A DNA stretch of 64,000 bases from Cyclobacteriaceae bacterium (GCA_028278225.1 JANQEU010000095.1:1-64000); one strand, 5' to 3'. Positions 1 to 7,534 are shown, counted from the first letter of the stretch. Made by a program: numbers and translations. Notes: generated by a model not told the origin, from the letters alone.

Positions 1-297
1 GGATTCCGATCTTCCCGAAGAATTGTTTCCCTCATCCGTGTTCCTGTCTTTCCTCAAATCACGCAATCTCAGCTTTCTGCCTTTATACAAACCGCGTTCA
101 TCGATCAACTCGAAGTAATCCTTCGGGACGGCATAACCGGCATTGTTTAAAAAATCGACCAGGAATCTGTTATTGTTATAGTGTGGGAGCATTTCCCTTT
201 CTTTTCCGGAAAGAGGCGGCGTCCCACATTCCTCCGTGTTTTGGGCAAAAGGAATTTGACTGAGGAGAAGTAATAAAAACGAGTATAAATATTTCAT
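1..297 (-). CDS. Secreted protein of unknown function, 5' part only (runs off the left edge)
   Basis: Reading leftwards from an ATG at 297 there is an uninterrupted frame of 99 codons to base 1 with no stop, so the gene continues outside the window. The first about 19 residues form a clear signal peptide (MKYLYSFLLLLLSQIPFAQ) with probable cleavage after FAQ. The mature part starts NTEECGTPPLS and continues with charged, Asn- and Arg-rich sequence. A CGTP motif soon after the cleavage site is common in secreted Bacteroidota proteins, some of them metallopeptidases, but no catalytic motif lies in the visible part. Function is not recognised. The gene is alone on this side of a long repeat-rich intergenic region, so no operon partner can be seen. 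Confidence 0.6.
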   Translation of the reverse strand, partial: MKYLYSFLLLLLSQIPFAQNTEECGTPPLSGKEREMLPHYNNNRFLVDFLNNAGYAVPKDYFELIDERGLYKGRKLRLRDLRKDRNTDEGNNSSGRSES

Positions 298-739
298 AGC
301 TTTTTTGGTTTTTTGATAAATAGTAAAGCAACCCCAACGGCATCCATACTGCCACATCACCGGTCAGCTTAATGATCCGAACGGCTGTGCAGGGCAAAGA
401 CCTGTGAAGACGGATTGTCCGGAAGGGCTTTAATTAACAGATTTCAATTTGGTGTTGACGTTTCCACCGGTCCGGCGGATATGTCATGCTGGGTCTTAAT
501 TTTTTGGTCATACAGTGATATCAGATTTAGTTTACTTAGTGAGGTAGGATTGTTCGCGATAAATATAGATATTGTTTCTGAGGAAGAACGGTATTATGCA
601 AGAATGGCATCCTTTTGTCACAATTTGTCTATGCTTTTCGGAAAAAAATATTTTGCGGGGTCCAAAATTTGGATTATTAAGGAGAATTTCTTTCAAGATC
701 GATCCAGCGGATTCTTGGCATGAGAAATATCTTTCCAGT
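298..739. other. Intergenic stretch without a supported gene
   Basis: Short open frames exist on both strands, but none has a signal peptide, recognisable motif or coupled neighbour, and they overlap one another. The part next to 298 must hold the promoter of the leftward secreted-protein gene; I could not place a convincing -7/-33 pair. The sequence is more AT-rich than the flanking genes. Confidence 0.4.
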
Positions 740-897
740 GGTGCTACACGTGAATTGCATCGGGAAATTTCTTTTTTGGAGTTTTTCACGTGGATTATTG
801 CAGGAAATTTCTGGCCCGGAGTTTTTCACGTGAATTATTGCAGGAAATTTCTGGCCCGGAGTTCTACAGACGTTTTGGCCCGGGAAATTCTTTTCCG
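740..897. repeat. Degenerate tandem repeat, about 4 copies of a 40-bp unit
   Basis: Two nearly identical adjacent 40-bp units (778-817 and 818-857) carry GGAGTTTTTCACGTG, then ATTATTGCAGGAAATTTC and TGGCCC. A diverged copy precedes them (740-777, containing CACGTGAATTGC and GGGAAATTTC) and a diverged copy follows (858-897, containing GGAGTTCTACAGACG and GGGAAATTC). Three of the four copies keep the palindrome CACGTG. No open frame using the repeat looks like a protein. It could be replication slippage in neutral DNA or a set of protein-binding sites. Confidence 0.75.
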
Positions 898-1185
898 GCA
901 CTACCGGGTCTTTTGACCTGCCTGTATTATCATAAGTGATTATATGAAATTCGCCGTCCCGGTGTGGGCATCCGCCAGTACTTACGCCGTATTTCAGCTC
1001 TATACCTGACCTGTCCAGACCATTGCAAATGCCAGACAAAGTAAAGGCTTCCCTGCAGGCAGGCAGATTTCTGAATTCCACCTTGCTCCATCAGGCCTTG
1101 CTTACCGGACTGGTAGGGGATTGCCAGCGACCTCATGCCTGGTGGGTTGTATTGGATTACTCATTCGCACGACCATACACACTGG

Positions 1186-1416
1186 CCCTCGTGAATCTCC
1201 GTTTCATTCCGATTTACTCATACCCAAAAGCCATGCTCAAGACCCCTCGTGAATCTTCAATACATTCGGATTTACTCATACCCAAAAGCCATGCTCAACA
1301 CCCCTCGTGAATCCTCATTGCATTCGGATTTACTCATACCCAAAGCCATACTCAACACCCCTCGTGAATCTCCGTTTCACTCCGATTTCGAACCAGCCAA
1401 TTACACCCAGAATTTT
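1186..1416. repeat. Direct repeat block, 57-58 bp period (4 copies)
   Basis: Units begin CCCTCGTGAATC at 1186, 1244, 1302 and 1359, giving periods of 58, 58 and 57 bp. Within each unit the order is CCCTCGTGAATC, a variable T/C-rich part, TTCNGATTTACTCATACCC, then AAAGCCATRCTCAA. The fourth unit switches after CTCCGATTTCGAACC into different sequence. The same unit returns as a pair at 1545 and 1602. The whole unit is conserved, with no variable spacers, so this is not a CRISPR array. Confidence 0.75.
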
Positions 1417-1465
1417 CAGGAATTTAAGGAAAGCGTGGGACGTACTAGATTCGAACTAGCGACCT

Positions 1466-1486
1466 TCCCGACGGCCTCCGTCGGGA
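1466..1486. repeat. Palindrome (copy 1) inside a tRNA-Val fragment
   Basis: Perfect 9-bp inverted repeat TCCCGACGG / CCGTCGGGA around CCT. It sits exactly where the anticodon arm of the tRNA-Val sequence would be, with GCGACCT on the left and CGCTCTAAAC on the right as in the true tRNA. Confidence 0.75.
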
Positions 1487-1687
1487 CGCTCTAAACTGTC
1501 CAAGTGGGTTGTATTGGATTACTCGTACACCCACTGCGCCAATCCCCTCGTGAATCCTCATTGCATTCGGATTTACTCATACCCAAAGACATACTCAAGA
1601 CCCCTCGTGAATCTCCGATTCACTCCGATTTCGAACCAGTGATAATTCCTGGATTTGATGAAAATAAGGGAAATGTGGGACGTACTA

Positions 1688-1706
1688 CCTGCCTGCCGCA
1701 GGCAGG
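1688..1706. repeat. Palindrome CCTGCCTGC/GCAGGCAGG (copy 1)
   Basis: A 9-bp inverted repeat CCTGCCTGC / GCAGGCAGG around a single central C follows GTGGGACGTACTA, the 3' end of the tRNA fragment, and interrupts its T arm. A second copy is at 1950-1968. It is a different palindrome family from the TCCCGACGG one. Confidence 0.7.
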
Positions 1707-1781
1707 GATTACTCATACTCCTGGGCATGCCCGCAACCCCTCGTGAATCTTCGCTTTGCTACGATTTCGAACTAGCGACCT

Positions 1782-1802
1782 TCCCGACGGCCTCCGTCGG
1801 GA
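1782..1802. repeat. Palindrome (copy 2) inside a tRNA-Val fragment
   Basis: Identical to the palindrome at 1466-1486, again between TAGCGACCT and CGCTCTAAAC. Here the tRNA T-arm part joins directly to the CCCTCGTGAATC repeat starting at 1738, which shows mixing of the repeat families. Confidence 0.7.
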
Positions 1803-1949
1803 CGCTCTAAACTGTCCCAATGGGTTGTATTGGATTACTCGTACACCCACTGCGCCAATCCCCTCGTGAATCTCCGTTTCACTCCGATTTCGAACCAGTC
1901 AATTACACTCAGAATTTTCAGGAATTTAAGGAAAGTGTGGGACGTACTA

Positions 1950-1968
1950 CCTGCCTGCCGCAGGCAGG
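1950..1968. repeat. Palindrome CCTGCCTGC/GCAGGCAGG (copy 2)
   Basis: Same sequence as at 1688-1706, again after GTGGGACGTACTA. Here it is followed by GATTCGAACCG and a further GC-rich insert (CTACGGCGGACCGT), so both sides of the T loop carry insertions. Confidence 0.7.
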
Positions 1969-2002
1969 GATTCGAACCGCTACGGCGGACCGTTAGCGAC
2001 CT

Positions 2003-2023
2003 TCCCGACGGCCTCCGTCGGGA
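2003..2023. repeat. Palindrome (copy 3) inside a tRNA-Val fragment
   Basis: Third identical copy of the TCCCGACGG / CCGTCGGGA hairpin, between TTAGCGACCT and CGCTCTAAAC, about 75 bp from the intact tRNA. Confidence 0.7.
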
Positions 2024-2100
2024 CGCTCTAAACTGTCTAAGTGGGTTGTATTGGATTCGAACCGCGGCGGCGGACCGTCAACGACCCCCGCCCATAGAAG

Positions 2101-2175
2101 TGGGACGTACTAGATTCGAACTAGCGACCTCATGCCTGTCAAGCATGCGCTCTAAACCAACTGAGCTAACATCCC
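2101..2175 (-). tRNA. tRNA-Val (anticodon GAC)
   Basis: The minus strand folds as a complete 75-nt cloverleaf. The acceptor stem is GGGATGT with ACGTCCC plus discriminator A. The D arm is GCTC/GAGC, the anticodon stem CATGC/GCATG encloses the loop TTGACAG, the variable loop is AGGTC, and the T arm is GCTAG/CTAGT around TTCGAAT. The anticodon GAC lies at 2138-2140 and reads valine GUC/GUU codons. CCA is not encoded, so it must be added enzymatically. This is the only intact tRNA in the window and the apparent source of the 3' fragments found at 1112-2040. Confidence 0.93.
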
Positions 2176-2212
2176 AAAGGACTGGCAAAGATAACGAACA
2201 CATCCATAATCC

Positions 2213-4846
2213 TTATTCCGTTCGTAAGCTATTTACAGGATTGGCCAGGGAAGCTTTCATGGCCTTGTATGAAATGGTGACCAGAGACAGTAATGCTGTG
2301 ATCGAAGCAGCCAGGATAAAGCTGACCCAGGAAATGTTGATCCTGTAGGCGAAATTTTCCAGCCAAAGTGAAGAAACGTACCATGCCACCGGAAAGGAGA
2401 TCAGCAATGAGATGATAATTAGTTTGAAAAAATCAGAAGTTATCAGAAGGAATATCTTCAGCACCGAGGCTCCCAGCACTTTCCGAATTCCAATTTCTTT
2501 TATCCTTTGCTGAGCAGTAAATGAAACCAGTCCGAATAAGCCCAAACTGGCGATCAAAATCGCGAGCCCGCAGAAAATGTAAATGAGGGTGCTGAAACGG
2601 GATTCTGACTCATAATATTGAGCAAACTGGTCATCCAGAAACTCCGCCTTGAAGGGCCTGCCACTGCCAAGGTCTTCCCACTTCTCTTCCAGGATGGTTA
2701 AAACGGATTGAATTTGTTTGCTGTCTACTTTCACCATGATCACAGAGTTTCTGGGAGATTGGTGGATGATGAGCGATTCTATCTCATTTTGCAAAGACCT
2801 GTGGTGAAAATCCCCGACCACCCCGATGACCTCTCCTCTTTTTATCATAGAAAGCTCACCCCTTTCGGTGGTATGATATTCGATGATCCGGCCGATTGGC
2901 TCTTTCCAGTCATCGCCATATGTGTTTATGGCTTCCTTCCATGCAGATTCATTCAGGATGAAAGCATTTTGATCTGTTTCGAAGTCTTCCGAAAACGGAC
3001 GTCCCATTATCATCTCCATACCTAGCATCTCCAAAAAGTTTGGTCCGACATAGTACCCGGGCCAGCCTTCGCCGTGCTCTTCCTCCGAATACCCTACAAA
3101 CTTATACCCCCAATAAGGAGCATTGTCCCCCGGAACGGAACTTGTGGAAGCTACGGCCAATATTCCCGGGATGTTTTGCAGTTCTCCTTTTATCAGATCC
3201 CACTTGCTGTTTACCGTCGGGTTTCTGCCATACGCTAACAGCATGACTTGCTCAGGTTGGAATCCAAGGTTTTTATTTTTGACAAACCTCATTTGATCCA
3301 GCACGACGAAGGATGAAACGATCAATGTGGCGGACACGGCCAATTGCGCAATGATCAAACCTTTTCTTATGGCTGTTGCACTTTTTCCGGTTTTAGTCTC
3401 TCCTTTTAGTGTCCTTGTAGGTGAAAACGATGATAAATAAAAAGCAGGATAGCTCCCGGCTAAAATTCCCGTACTCAGCGTGATGGCCAGGATTAATACT
3501 ATTGTTGATCCAAATTCCTGAAGGATGTTGAACGAGAAGGAGATCCCGGTGATTTGTTCCAATACCGGAAGGGTCAGGTACACCAGGCCTAAAGCCAGGA
3601 TCAATGCCAGAAAGGTAAAGACAACTGATTCAATGAGAAACTGAGTGATCAATTGCGGAACAACGGCACCCATCACCTTCCTCAGACCGACTTCTTTGGT
3701 GCGTTTTGCCGATCTGGCTGTTGCCATATTCATGTAATTAATGCATGCGATCAATAATACCAAAACTGCGACTACTGAGAATAACCTGATGTGGTTAATA
3801 TTTCCCTGATCAATAACATCAGCTCTTAAGTATGTTGAGTGGTTCCGAACCTTTGTCATGGGCATCAGCCGAAACGACGGATCAGTAAATGTGGATCCGG
3901 AGTAGTTCTCATAAAATCGCTTGTAGTCTTTCTCGACAGGCCCGGGATCAGCTCCCGGCTGCAACACCAAATAAGTTATGATCCAGTCATTTATCCAACT
4001 GTCTATGATCGGTACATTCGGATTATTCATTAACAATTCGAAAGAAACCACATGATCAAATTGCAGGTGAGAATTTACAGGGACGTCTTTGATAACCCCG
4101 GATACCTGGAAAGGATACTTGCCGGGACGATTGAGATTTTCGATCTGAACGATCTTCCCAATTGGATTTTCGTCTCCAAAATATTTACGTGCGATCGATT
4201 CGGTCACTACCAATGATTCAGGACCATTCAGTGCGTCATCCGGATCGCCATGTACAAACTCGAATGTGAATGTCTCAAAGAAATTGTTGTCTGCCACGAA
4301 ATAGTCGGCATAGTAGATCTCATCCGCAGTGATCTCCGTCCTGAGCTGCTTGTTCCACGGATGTATGCGGGTGACATCAATTATTTCCGGATATTCCTCC
4401 ACCATTTTGGGGCCGATCGGCGCTCCAATGACGCTGTAAACATGCTGGACCCGATGTATCTGATCTGCTTTTTCATGAAATGTATCAAAACTTAACTCGA
4501 ACCTGACATGGAGCAGGATGATAAATGCACAGGCCAGGCCAACAGACAACCCCGTTATATTGATGAGGGAATGTGCTTTATCCCGAATGAGGTTACGTTC
4601 CGCTATTTTGAAATAGTTACCAAACATAAAGTTTCTTTTTTTTGATTGCTTATATCGGTTTTTGGATATGGCTTTTAATGGAAGCAAACTCACACTGTCG
4701 ATGAAAAACCGGAAATTGGCTGTGACTATTCCTTCGGAGATCCTGCGCTCGTCATAGAGTTCCAGAAAATCACCAACGAGGTCGACACGGTCCTGTGGAC
4801 AACACCAGCGCATTATTCTTTGAAGAAATCCCGGCGGGTAACTCAT
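2213..4846 (-). CDS. FtsX-like ABC transporter permease with N-terminal permease-prefix domain
   Basis: An 877-residue membrane protein of the MacB/FtsX permease superfamily in the Cytophagales form. An N-terminal cytoplasmic prefix (about 1-80, including DLVGDFLELYDER) is followed by a first membrane helix (about 95-115) and a large periplasmic MacB-type domain. Two FtsX repeats follow, each ending with the conserved ARSAKRTKEVGLRKVMGA and QQRIKEIGIRKVLGAS signatures. No ATPase gene is nearby, so it would need an ATPase encoded elsewhere or act without one; substrate is unknown. Its start overlaps the stop of the upstream PadR gene by 4 nt (ATGA), so the two are translationally coupled. A paralogous PadR-permease pair lies at 21296-24290. 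Confidence 0.88.
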   Translation of the reverse strand: MSYPPGFLQRIMRWCCPQDRVDLVGDFLELYDERRISEGIVTANFRFFIDSVSLLPLKAISKNRYKQSKKRNFMFGNYFKIAERNLIRDKAHSLINITGLSVGLACAFIILLHVRFELSFDTFHEKADQIHRVQHVYSVIGAPIGPKMVEEYPEIIDVTRIHPWNKQLRTEITADEIYYADYFVADNNFFETFTFEFVHGDPDDALNGPESLVVTESIARKYFGDENPIGKIVQIENLNRPGKYPFQVSGVIKDVPVNSHLQFDHVVSFELLMNNPNVPIIDSWINDWIITYLVLQPGADPGPVEKDYKRFYENYSGSTFTDPSFRLMPMTKVRNHSTYLRADVIDQGNINHIRLFSVVAVLVLLIACINYMNMATARSAKRTKEVGLRKVMGAVVPQLITQFLIESVVFTFLALILALGLVYLTLPVLEQITGISFSFNILQEFGSTIVLILAITLSTGILAGSYPAFYLSSFSPTRTLKGETKTGKSATAIRKGLIIAQLAVSATLIVSSFVVLDQMRFVKNKNLGFQPEQVMLLAYGRNPTVNSKWDLIKGELQNIPGILAVASTSSVPGDNAPYWGYKFVGYSEEEHGEGWPGYYVGPNFLEMLGMEMIMGRPFSEDFETDQNAFILNESAWKEAINTYGDDWKEPIGRIIEYHTTERGELSMIKRGEVIGVVGDFHHRSLQNEIESLIIHQSPRNSVIMVKVDSKQIQSVLTILEEKWEDLGSGRPFKAEFLDDQFAQYYESESRFSTLIYIFCGLAILIASLGLFGLVSFTAQQRIKEIGIRKVLGASVLKIFLLITSDFFKLIIISLLISFPVAWYVSSLWLENFAYRINISWVSFILAASITALLSLVTISYKAMKASLANPVNSLRTE

Positions 4847-5190
4847 ATCTTTTCAGGGAAAAGTTCAAATGTTCCTCTTGAGATACCCTTCCAAAGTTTT
4901 TGCCTGTTTTCCATTACCTCTTTCAGGATCTTTTGACCACTGGCAGTCACGGAAAAGTACCGTTTCGGTTTGCCACCTCTTTTCTTGGTGGCCTCCCCCA
5001 ACCTGGAAAGCAGGAATCCCTTCTCCTCCAACCGGTATAGCCCCGTGTGCAGAGCACCCATACTGACTGTGCGATTCAGGCGGGACTCTATCTCTTTTTT
5101 TATTGCCAGACCATATGCCCCTTCACCCAAAATGCCGATTGTAAGCATGACAATTTCTTCAAACTCGCCGATATTATTTCTCGATACCAT
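4843..5190 (-). CDS. PadR family transcriptional regulator
   Basis: A 115-residue winged-helix protein with the PadR pattern. A leading GEFEEIVMLTIGILGEGAYGLAIKKEIE is followed by the recognition-helix segment (VSMGALHTGLYRLEEKGFL) and the wing (TKKRGGKPKRYFSVTASGQ). It most likely represses its own operon with the coupled permease, responding to an unknown ligand or membrane stress. It shares motif order with the second PadR at 21296, so the cassettes are paralogous. About 100 bp separate it from the upstream acyltransferase gene, enough for its own promoter. Confidence 0.9.
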   Translation of the reverse strand: MVSRNNIGEFEEIVMLTIGILGEGAYGLAIKKEIESRLNRTVSMGALHTGLYRLEEKGFLLSRLGEATKKRGGKPKRYFSVTASGQKILKEVMENRQKLWKGISRGTFELFPEKI

Positions 5191-5290
5191 TTTACAATCC
5201 AGATAACATTAAACTGAAATACTGATAGAGCTTACAAACGCGAAACAGTCAGCGGGGTTTCATTTTACCTGCAAATAGAAAAAAATAATT

Positions 5291-6679
5291 TCAGTTTGCT
5301 GTGGGAGGGGACGCCATGTCATACCGGGCTTTAAACTGCTTCATTTCCTGAATCAGTATTTCACGCTCGTTCAAAACATTTGTGAAAGTCTCCTCCCCGG
5401 TTTTCAATTGACGATAAAGTTTTCTTTTCTGGGTCAAATGGTATTTTAACCTTGCAAATCTCATCGAGAAGATCCCTGAAAAGTATCCCGCAAAGAGGAT
5501 TATGGGAATGATCCACCAAAAACCGAATATGATATATAAAATGATCGCTATCAGGACATACCAAAGTGTAAAGATCCCCATGCCAAGCAGAAAGGCCATG
5601 GAGCCTATGAAAGAGGGATTGAGTTTTCCAGCCTGGTGGTCAACAGAAAACTTGGGAGCAAAGGCGCTGTTGAAAATGTACCTGGTGAGGAAAAACGGGA
5701 TCGCATTCAGAATAAATCCGATCAGGAAAAATGGTAATCCCGCAACATACGCCAGGGTTTGTGTGTAGGGAAAGGTCGCTGTTGACCCCATGAACCGGGC
5801 ATCTATTTTGAGTTTGTCCAGGGATTCAAAGTATCGCTCAATTCTGTCTTTAATTCCTTCAAACTCAACTTTGTCATTCTCCTGGAAATAATTAATAGCG
5901 TCCAGTATTCCTTTTCTTAATCTGAATTTTCGTTCTATTTCGTGATCAGCTATTTCCAGTTCCTTCATCACGGTTGATCCAAAAAGCCGGGAAACTTTCC
6001 TTGCAAAAGGTGTGAAATCTTCGTCCTCAAAATGCAACACCAGCTCCGTCATTTTCTCGTGTATACGGTCCGTCATATTCCGAACTTGCTTCTTTTCATC
6101 GCTTTCGTCAGGAAGATCACTAAAATCGATCGGCTGGCCGATGTTGATGACCACATCACTCTGGAAGTTGTGCGGGCTGTTGTAGTTGAGGCCAATGGGA
6201 ATGATTGACACCTTTTTATCACTCTTCATGTATTTGTCCGCACCCAGCTTGATACGTGAGGCCCCCGTTTTCAAATCCCTGACCTTAGTGATCGTCATGC
6301 TCGTACCCTCAGGGTAGATGACTATCCTGCAATCATCTGCCAGACACCTGTAGCAATTGATGAACATTTCCTCATTATTGACCGCACTTTTTTCTTTTCC
6401 GGTTTTCAACCACGGTCGAATCACGGGGATCATATTGAACTGGGTTCGAAAGATCCAACTCTTCAACCCCTTGCCAAACCATTCTGCCCCGGCAATGAAA
6501 TGGAGTTTTTGCCTTTGAAGCATTAAAAAAATCAATGGATCCAGAAATGCATTCGGGTGGTTAGACACGAATATCACAGGGCCATCTGTGGTCAGGTTTT
6601 CCCTCCCGATCACCTCAATTTTTCTGAAAAAAGCATGGAGACAAAGCCGGACAAATGGCTTAAGGATCGTATATAGCAC
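5291..6679 (-). CDS. PlsC-type lysophospholipid / glycerol-phosphate acyltransferase with C-terminal membrane region
   Basis: A 462-residue protein beginning with an acyltransferase domain. The catalytic block NHPNAFLDP (the NHx4D motif, about residues 40-48) and the phosphate-binding block VIYPEGTS are both intact. It should transfer acyl groups to glycerol-3-phosphate or a lysophospholipid at the inner membrane. The C-terminal third has three or four hydrophobic segments (about 315-420) and ends in a charged, coiled-coil-like tail. This layout is about twice the length of minimal PlsC and matches the larger Bacteroidota 1-acyl-glycerol-phosphate acyltransferase family. Exact substrate cannot be told from sequence. 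Confidence 0.83.
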   Translation of the reverse strand: MLYTILKPFVRLCLHAFFRKIEVIGRENLTTDGPVIFVSNHPNAFLDPLIFLMLQRQKLHFIAGAEWFGKGLKSWIFRTQFNMIPVIRPWLKTGKEKSAVNNEEMFINCYRCLADDCRIVIYPEGTSMTITKVRDLKTGASRIKLGADKYMKSDKKVSIIPIGLNYNSPHNFQSDVVINIGQPIDFSDLPDESDEKKQVRNMTDRIHEKMTELVLHFEDEDFTPFARKVSRLFGSTVMKELEIADHEIERKFRLRKGILDAINYFQENDKVEFEGIKDRIERYFESLDKLKIDARFMGSTATFPYTQTLAYVAGLPFFLIGFILNAIPFFLTRYIFNSAFAPKFSVDHQAGKLNPSFIGSMAFLLGMGIFTLWYVLIAIILYIIFGFWWIIPIILFAGYFSGIFSMRFARLKYHLTQKRKLYRQLKTGEETFTNVLNEREILIQEMKQFKARYDMASPPTAN

Positions 6680-6710
6680 TGTGACTGATCAAGTATGAAT
6701 AACCGTAAAA

Positions 6711-6962
6711 CTACCTAAGCTTTCTTTCCCAATATTCTCCTAATTGCTCTTTTTTGATTCTTTGTTTCACTTCATCGCTTTCGAGTTCCGGATGCCTCGC
6801 GCCTTTTGAGGTGAAATGCCAGGAACCACAATGCTGACATTCATAGATATTTCTTGGCCCCCTGTCCTGCTGGTGAAAGTTTCTGATGTGGTGTTGAATC
6901 AGTGCCTCTAGCGCAAGTTCCTCATTTTCATATGAAACTTTTTTCGAGACCGGGCAAAACAT
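6711..6962 (-). CDS. Small zinc-ribbon-like protein of unknown function
   Basis: An 83-residue protein with FCPVSKK near the start and YECQHCGSWHFTSKG in the middle. The Cys pairs (FCP..., CQHCG) suggest a small zinc-binding fold. The rest is charged and helical, ending KEQLGEYWERKLR, so it is probably cytoplasmic. The ATG at 6962 overlaps the stop of the upstream maoC-like gene by one base (TGATG), so the pair is co-translated; a GTG one codon further upstream is an alternative start. No established function. It could be nucleic-acid or protein binding. Confidence 0.72.
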   Translation of the reverse strand: MFCPVSKKVSYENEELALEALIQHHIRNFHQQDRGPRNIYECQHCGSWHFTSKGARHPELESDEVKQRIKKEQLGEYWERKLR

Positions 6963-7420
6963 CACTCATTGAAATGATAAAGCAGGATAAGCGTCCCTGT
7001 GAAAGCGGGTTTTGGATTCCCCACAATTTCCATTCTGGCTCCCACTTCAGCCTTGGTGATACCTCTCAGATTTGTCAGGTTTTCAAGTTTCGCTTTTAGT
7101 AATAACTCGCTCCCTACAGGTACCGGTTGCCCAAACTTGAATCGCTCAATCCCGTAGTTCACCATCATTTTCAGGTTTTTAGTCTCCAATATCTGACCCC
7201 ACATATGCGGCACAAGAGAAAGTGTGAGATAGCCATGGGCAATCGTCGTTCCGAATGGGCCCTCTGCTGCCTTATCAGTGTCCGTGTGAATCCATTGGTG
7301 ATCTAGGGTTGCATCCGCAAACTTGTCTATTTGTTGTTGTGTGACTTTGAGGATCCGGGACTGCCCCAAGTCCTTGCCCAGATAGTCATTGAATTCTTCG
7401 AAGCTTGAAATTGTGATCAT
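6962..7420 (-). CDS. MaoC family dehydratase ((R)-specific enoyl-CoA hydratase-like)
   Basis: A 152-residue hot-dog-fold protein. The hydratase-2 motif is complete: FADATLDHQWIHTD (catalytic Asp and His) followed by GPFGTTIAHGYLTLSLVPHM. It should hydrate trans-2-enoyl-CoA or act in an acyl-CoA/fatty-acid side pathway in the cytoplasm; chain-length preference is not visible. A TAnnTTTG -7 box lies at 7452-7459, 32 bp upstream of the start, and the small zinc-ribbon gene is coupled downstream. Length is typical for single-domain MaoC proteins. Confidence 0.9.
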   Translation of the reverse strand: MITISSFEEFNDYLGKDLGQSRILKVTQQQIDKFADATLDHQWIHTDTDKAAEGPFGTTIAHGYLTLSLVPHMWGQILETKNLKMMVNYGIERFKFGQPVPVGSELLLKAKLENLTNLRGITKAEVGARMEIVGNPKPAFTGTLILLYHFNE

Positions 7421-7451
7421 ACTTTTAAGGTAGGTTAAATTGAATCAACGG

Positions 7452-7459
7452 CAAAAATA
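7452..7459 (-). promoter_or_regulatory. Bacteroidota -7 box (TATTTTTG) for the maoC-like gene
   Basis: Exact TAnnTTTG match on the minus strand followed by CCGT, 32 bp upstream of the ATG. The -33 half is not clear. The same TATTTTTGCCGT string occurs before the PpiD-like gene at 33275. Confidence 0.45.
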
Positions 7460-7534
7460 ACTCATGAATGGAATTTATTTCATTGCGAATTATAAGGTTT
7501 AACTTATTTTTAGGATCGCTTGACACAGATTTAA

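Larger units (their letters stand above)
1112..2100 (-). repeat. Mosaic of tRNA 3' fragments, 58-bp repeats and short palindromes next to tRNA-Val
   Basis: Read on the minus strand, this region holds repeated pieces of the adjacent tRNA-Val: the T arm plus 3' acceptor strand (GTTCGAATCTAGTACGTCCCA-like) and the D-stem end TTTAGAGCG. The anticodon arm is replaced by a palindrome of 9-bp arms (TCCCGACGG with a 3-nt loop) at 1466-1486, 1782-1802 and 2003-2023. Part of a second tRNA 3' end (GGTTCGAATCC followed by AATACAACCCA) occurs at about 2042-2065 and, cut short, at about 1142, 1504 and 1821. Eight copies of CCCTCGTGAATC begin at 1186, 1244, 1302, 1359, 1545, 1602, 1738 and 1861. None of the copies has a matching 5' acceptor strand, so none should be a working tRNA. 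Origin is unknown; repeated small-element insertion at tRNA 3' ends followed by duplication is one explanation. Confidence 0.7.

Noticed and set aside
677-1081. 134-residue open frame on the minus strand across the 40-bp repeats
   Set aside because: No signal peptide or motif, it is built partly from the tandem repeat, and it has no neighbour in a coupled position.
1436-1510. A second tRNA gene
   Set aside because: T arm and 3' acceptor are present but there is no 5' acceptor strand and the anticodon arm is a palindrome without a sensible anticodon.
1186-1660. CRISPR array (direct repeats with about 58-bp period)
   Set aside because: The entire unit including the supposed spacers is conserved, the repeats are imperfect and no cas gene is near.
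1830-2348. 172-residue open frame on the plus strand
   Set aside because: It runs through the repeat mosaic, the tRNA gene (opposite strand) and the end of the permease gene. It is a shadow.
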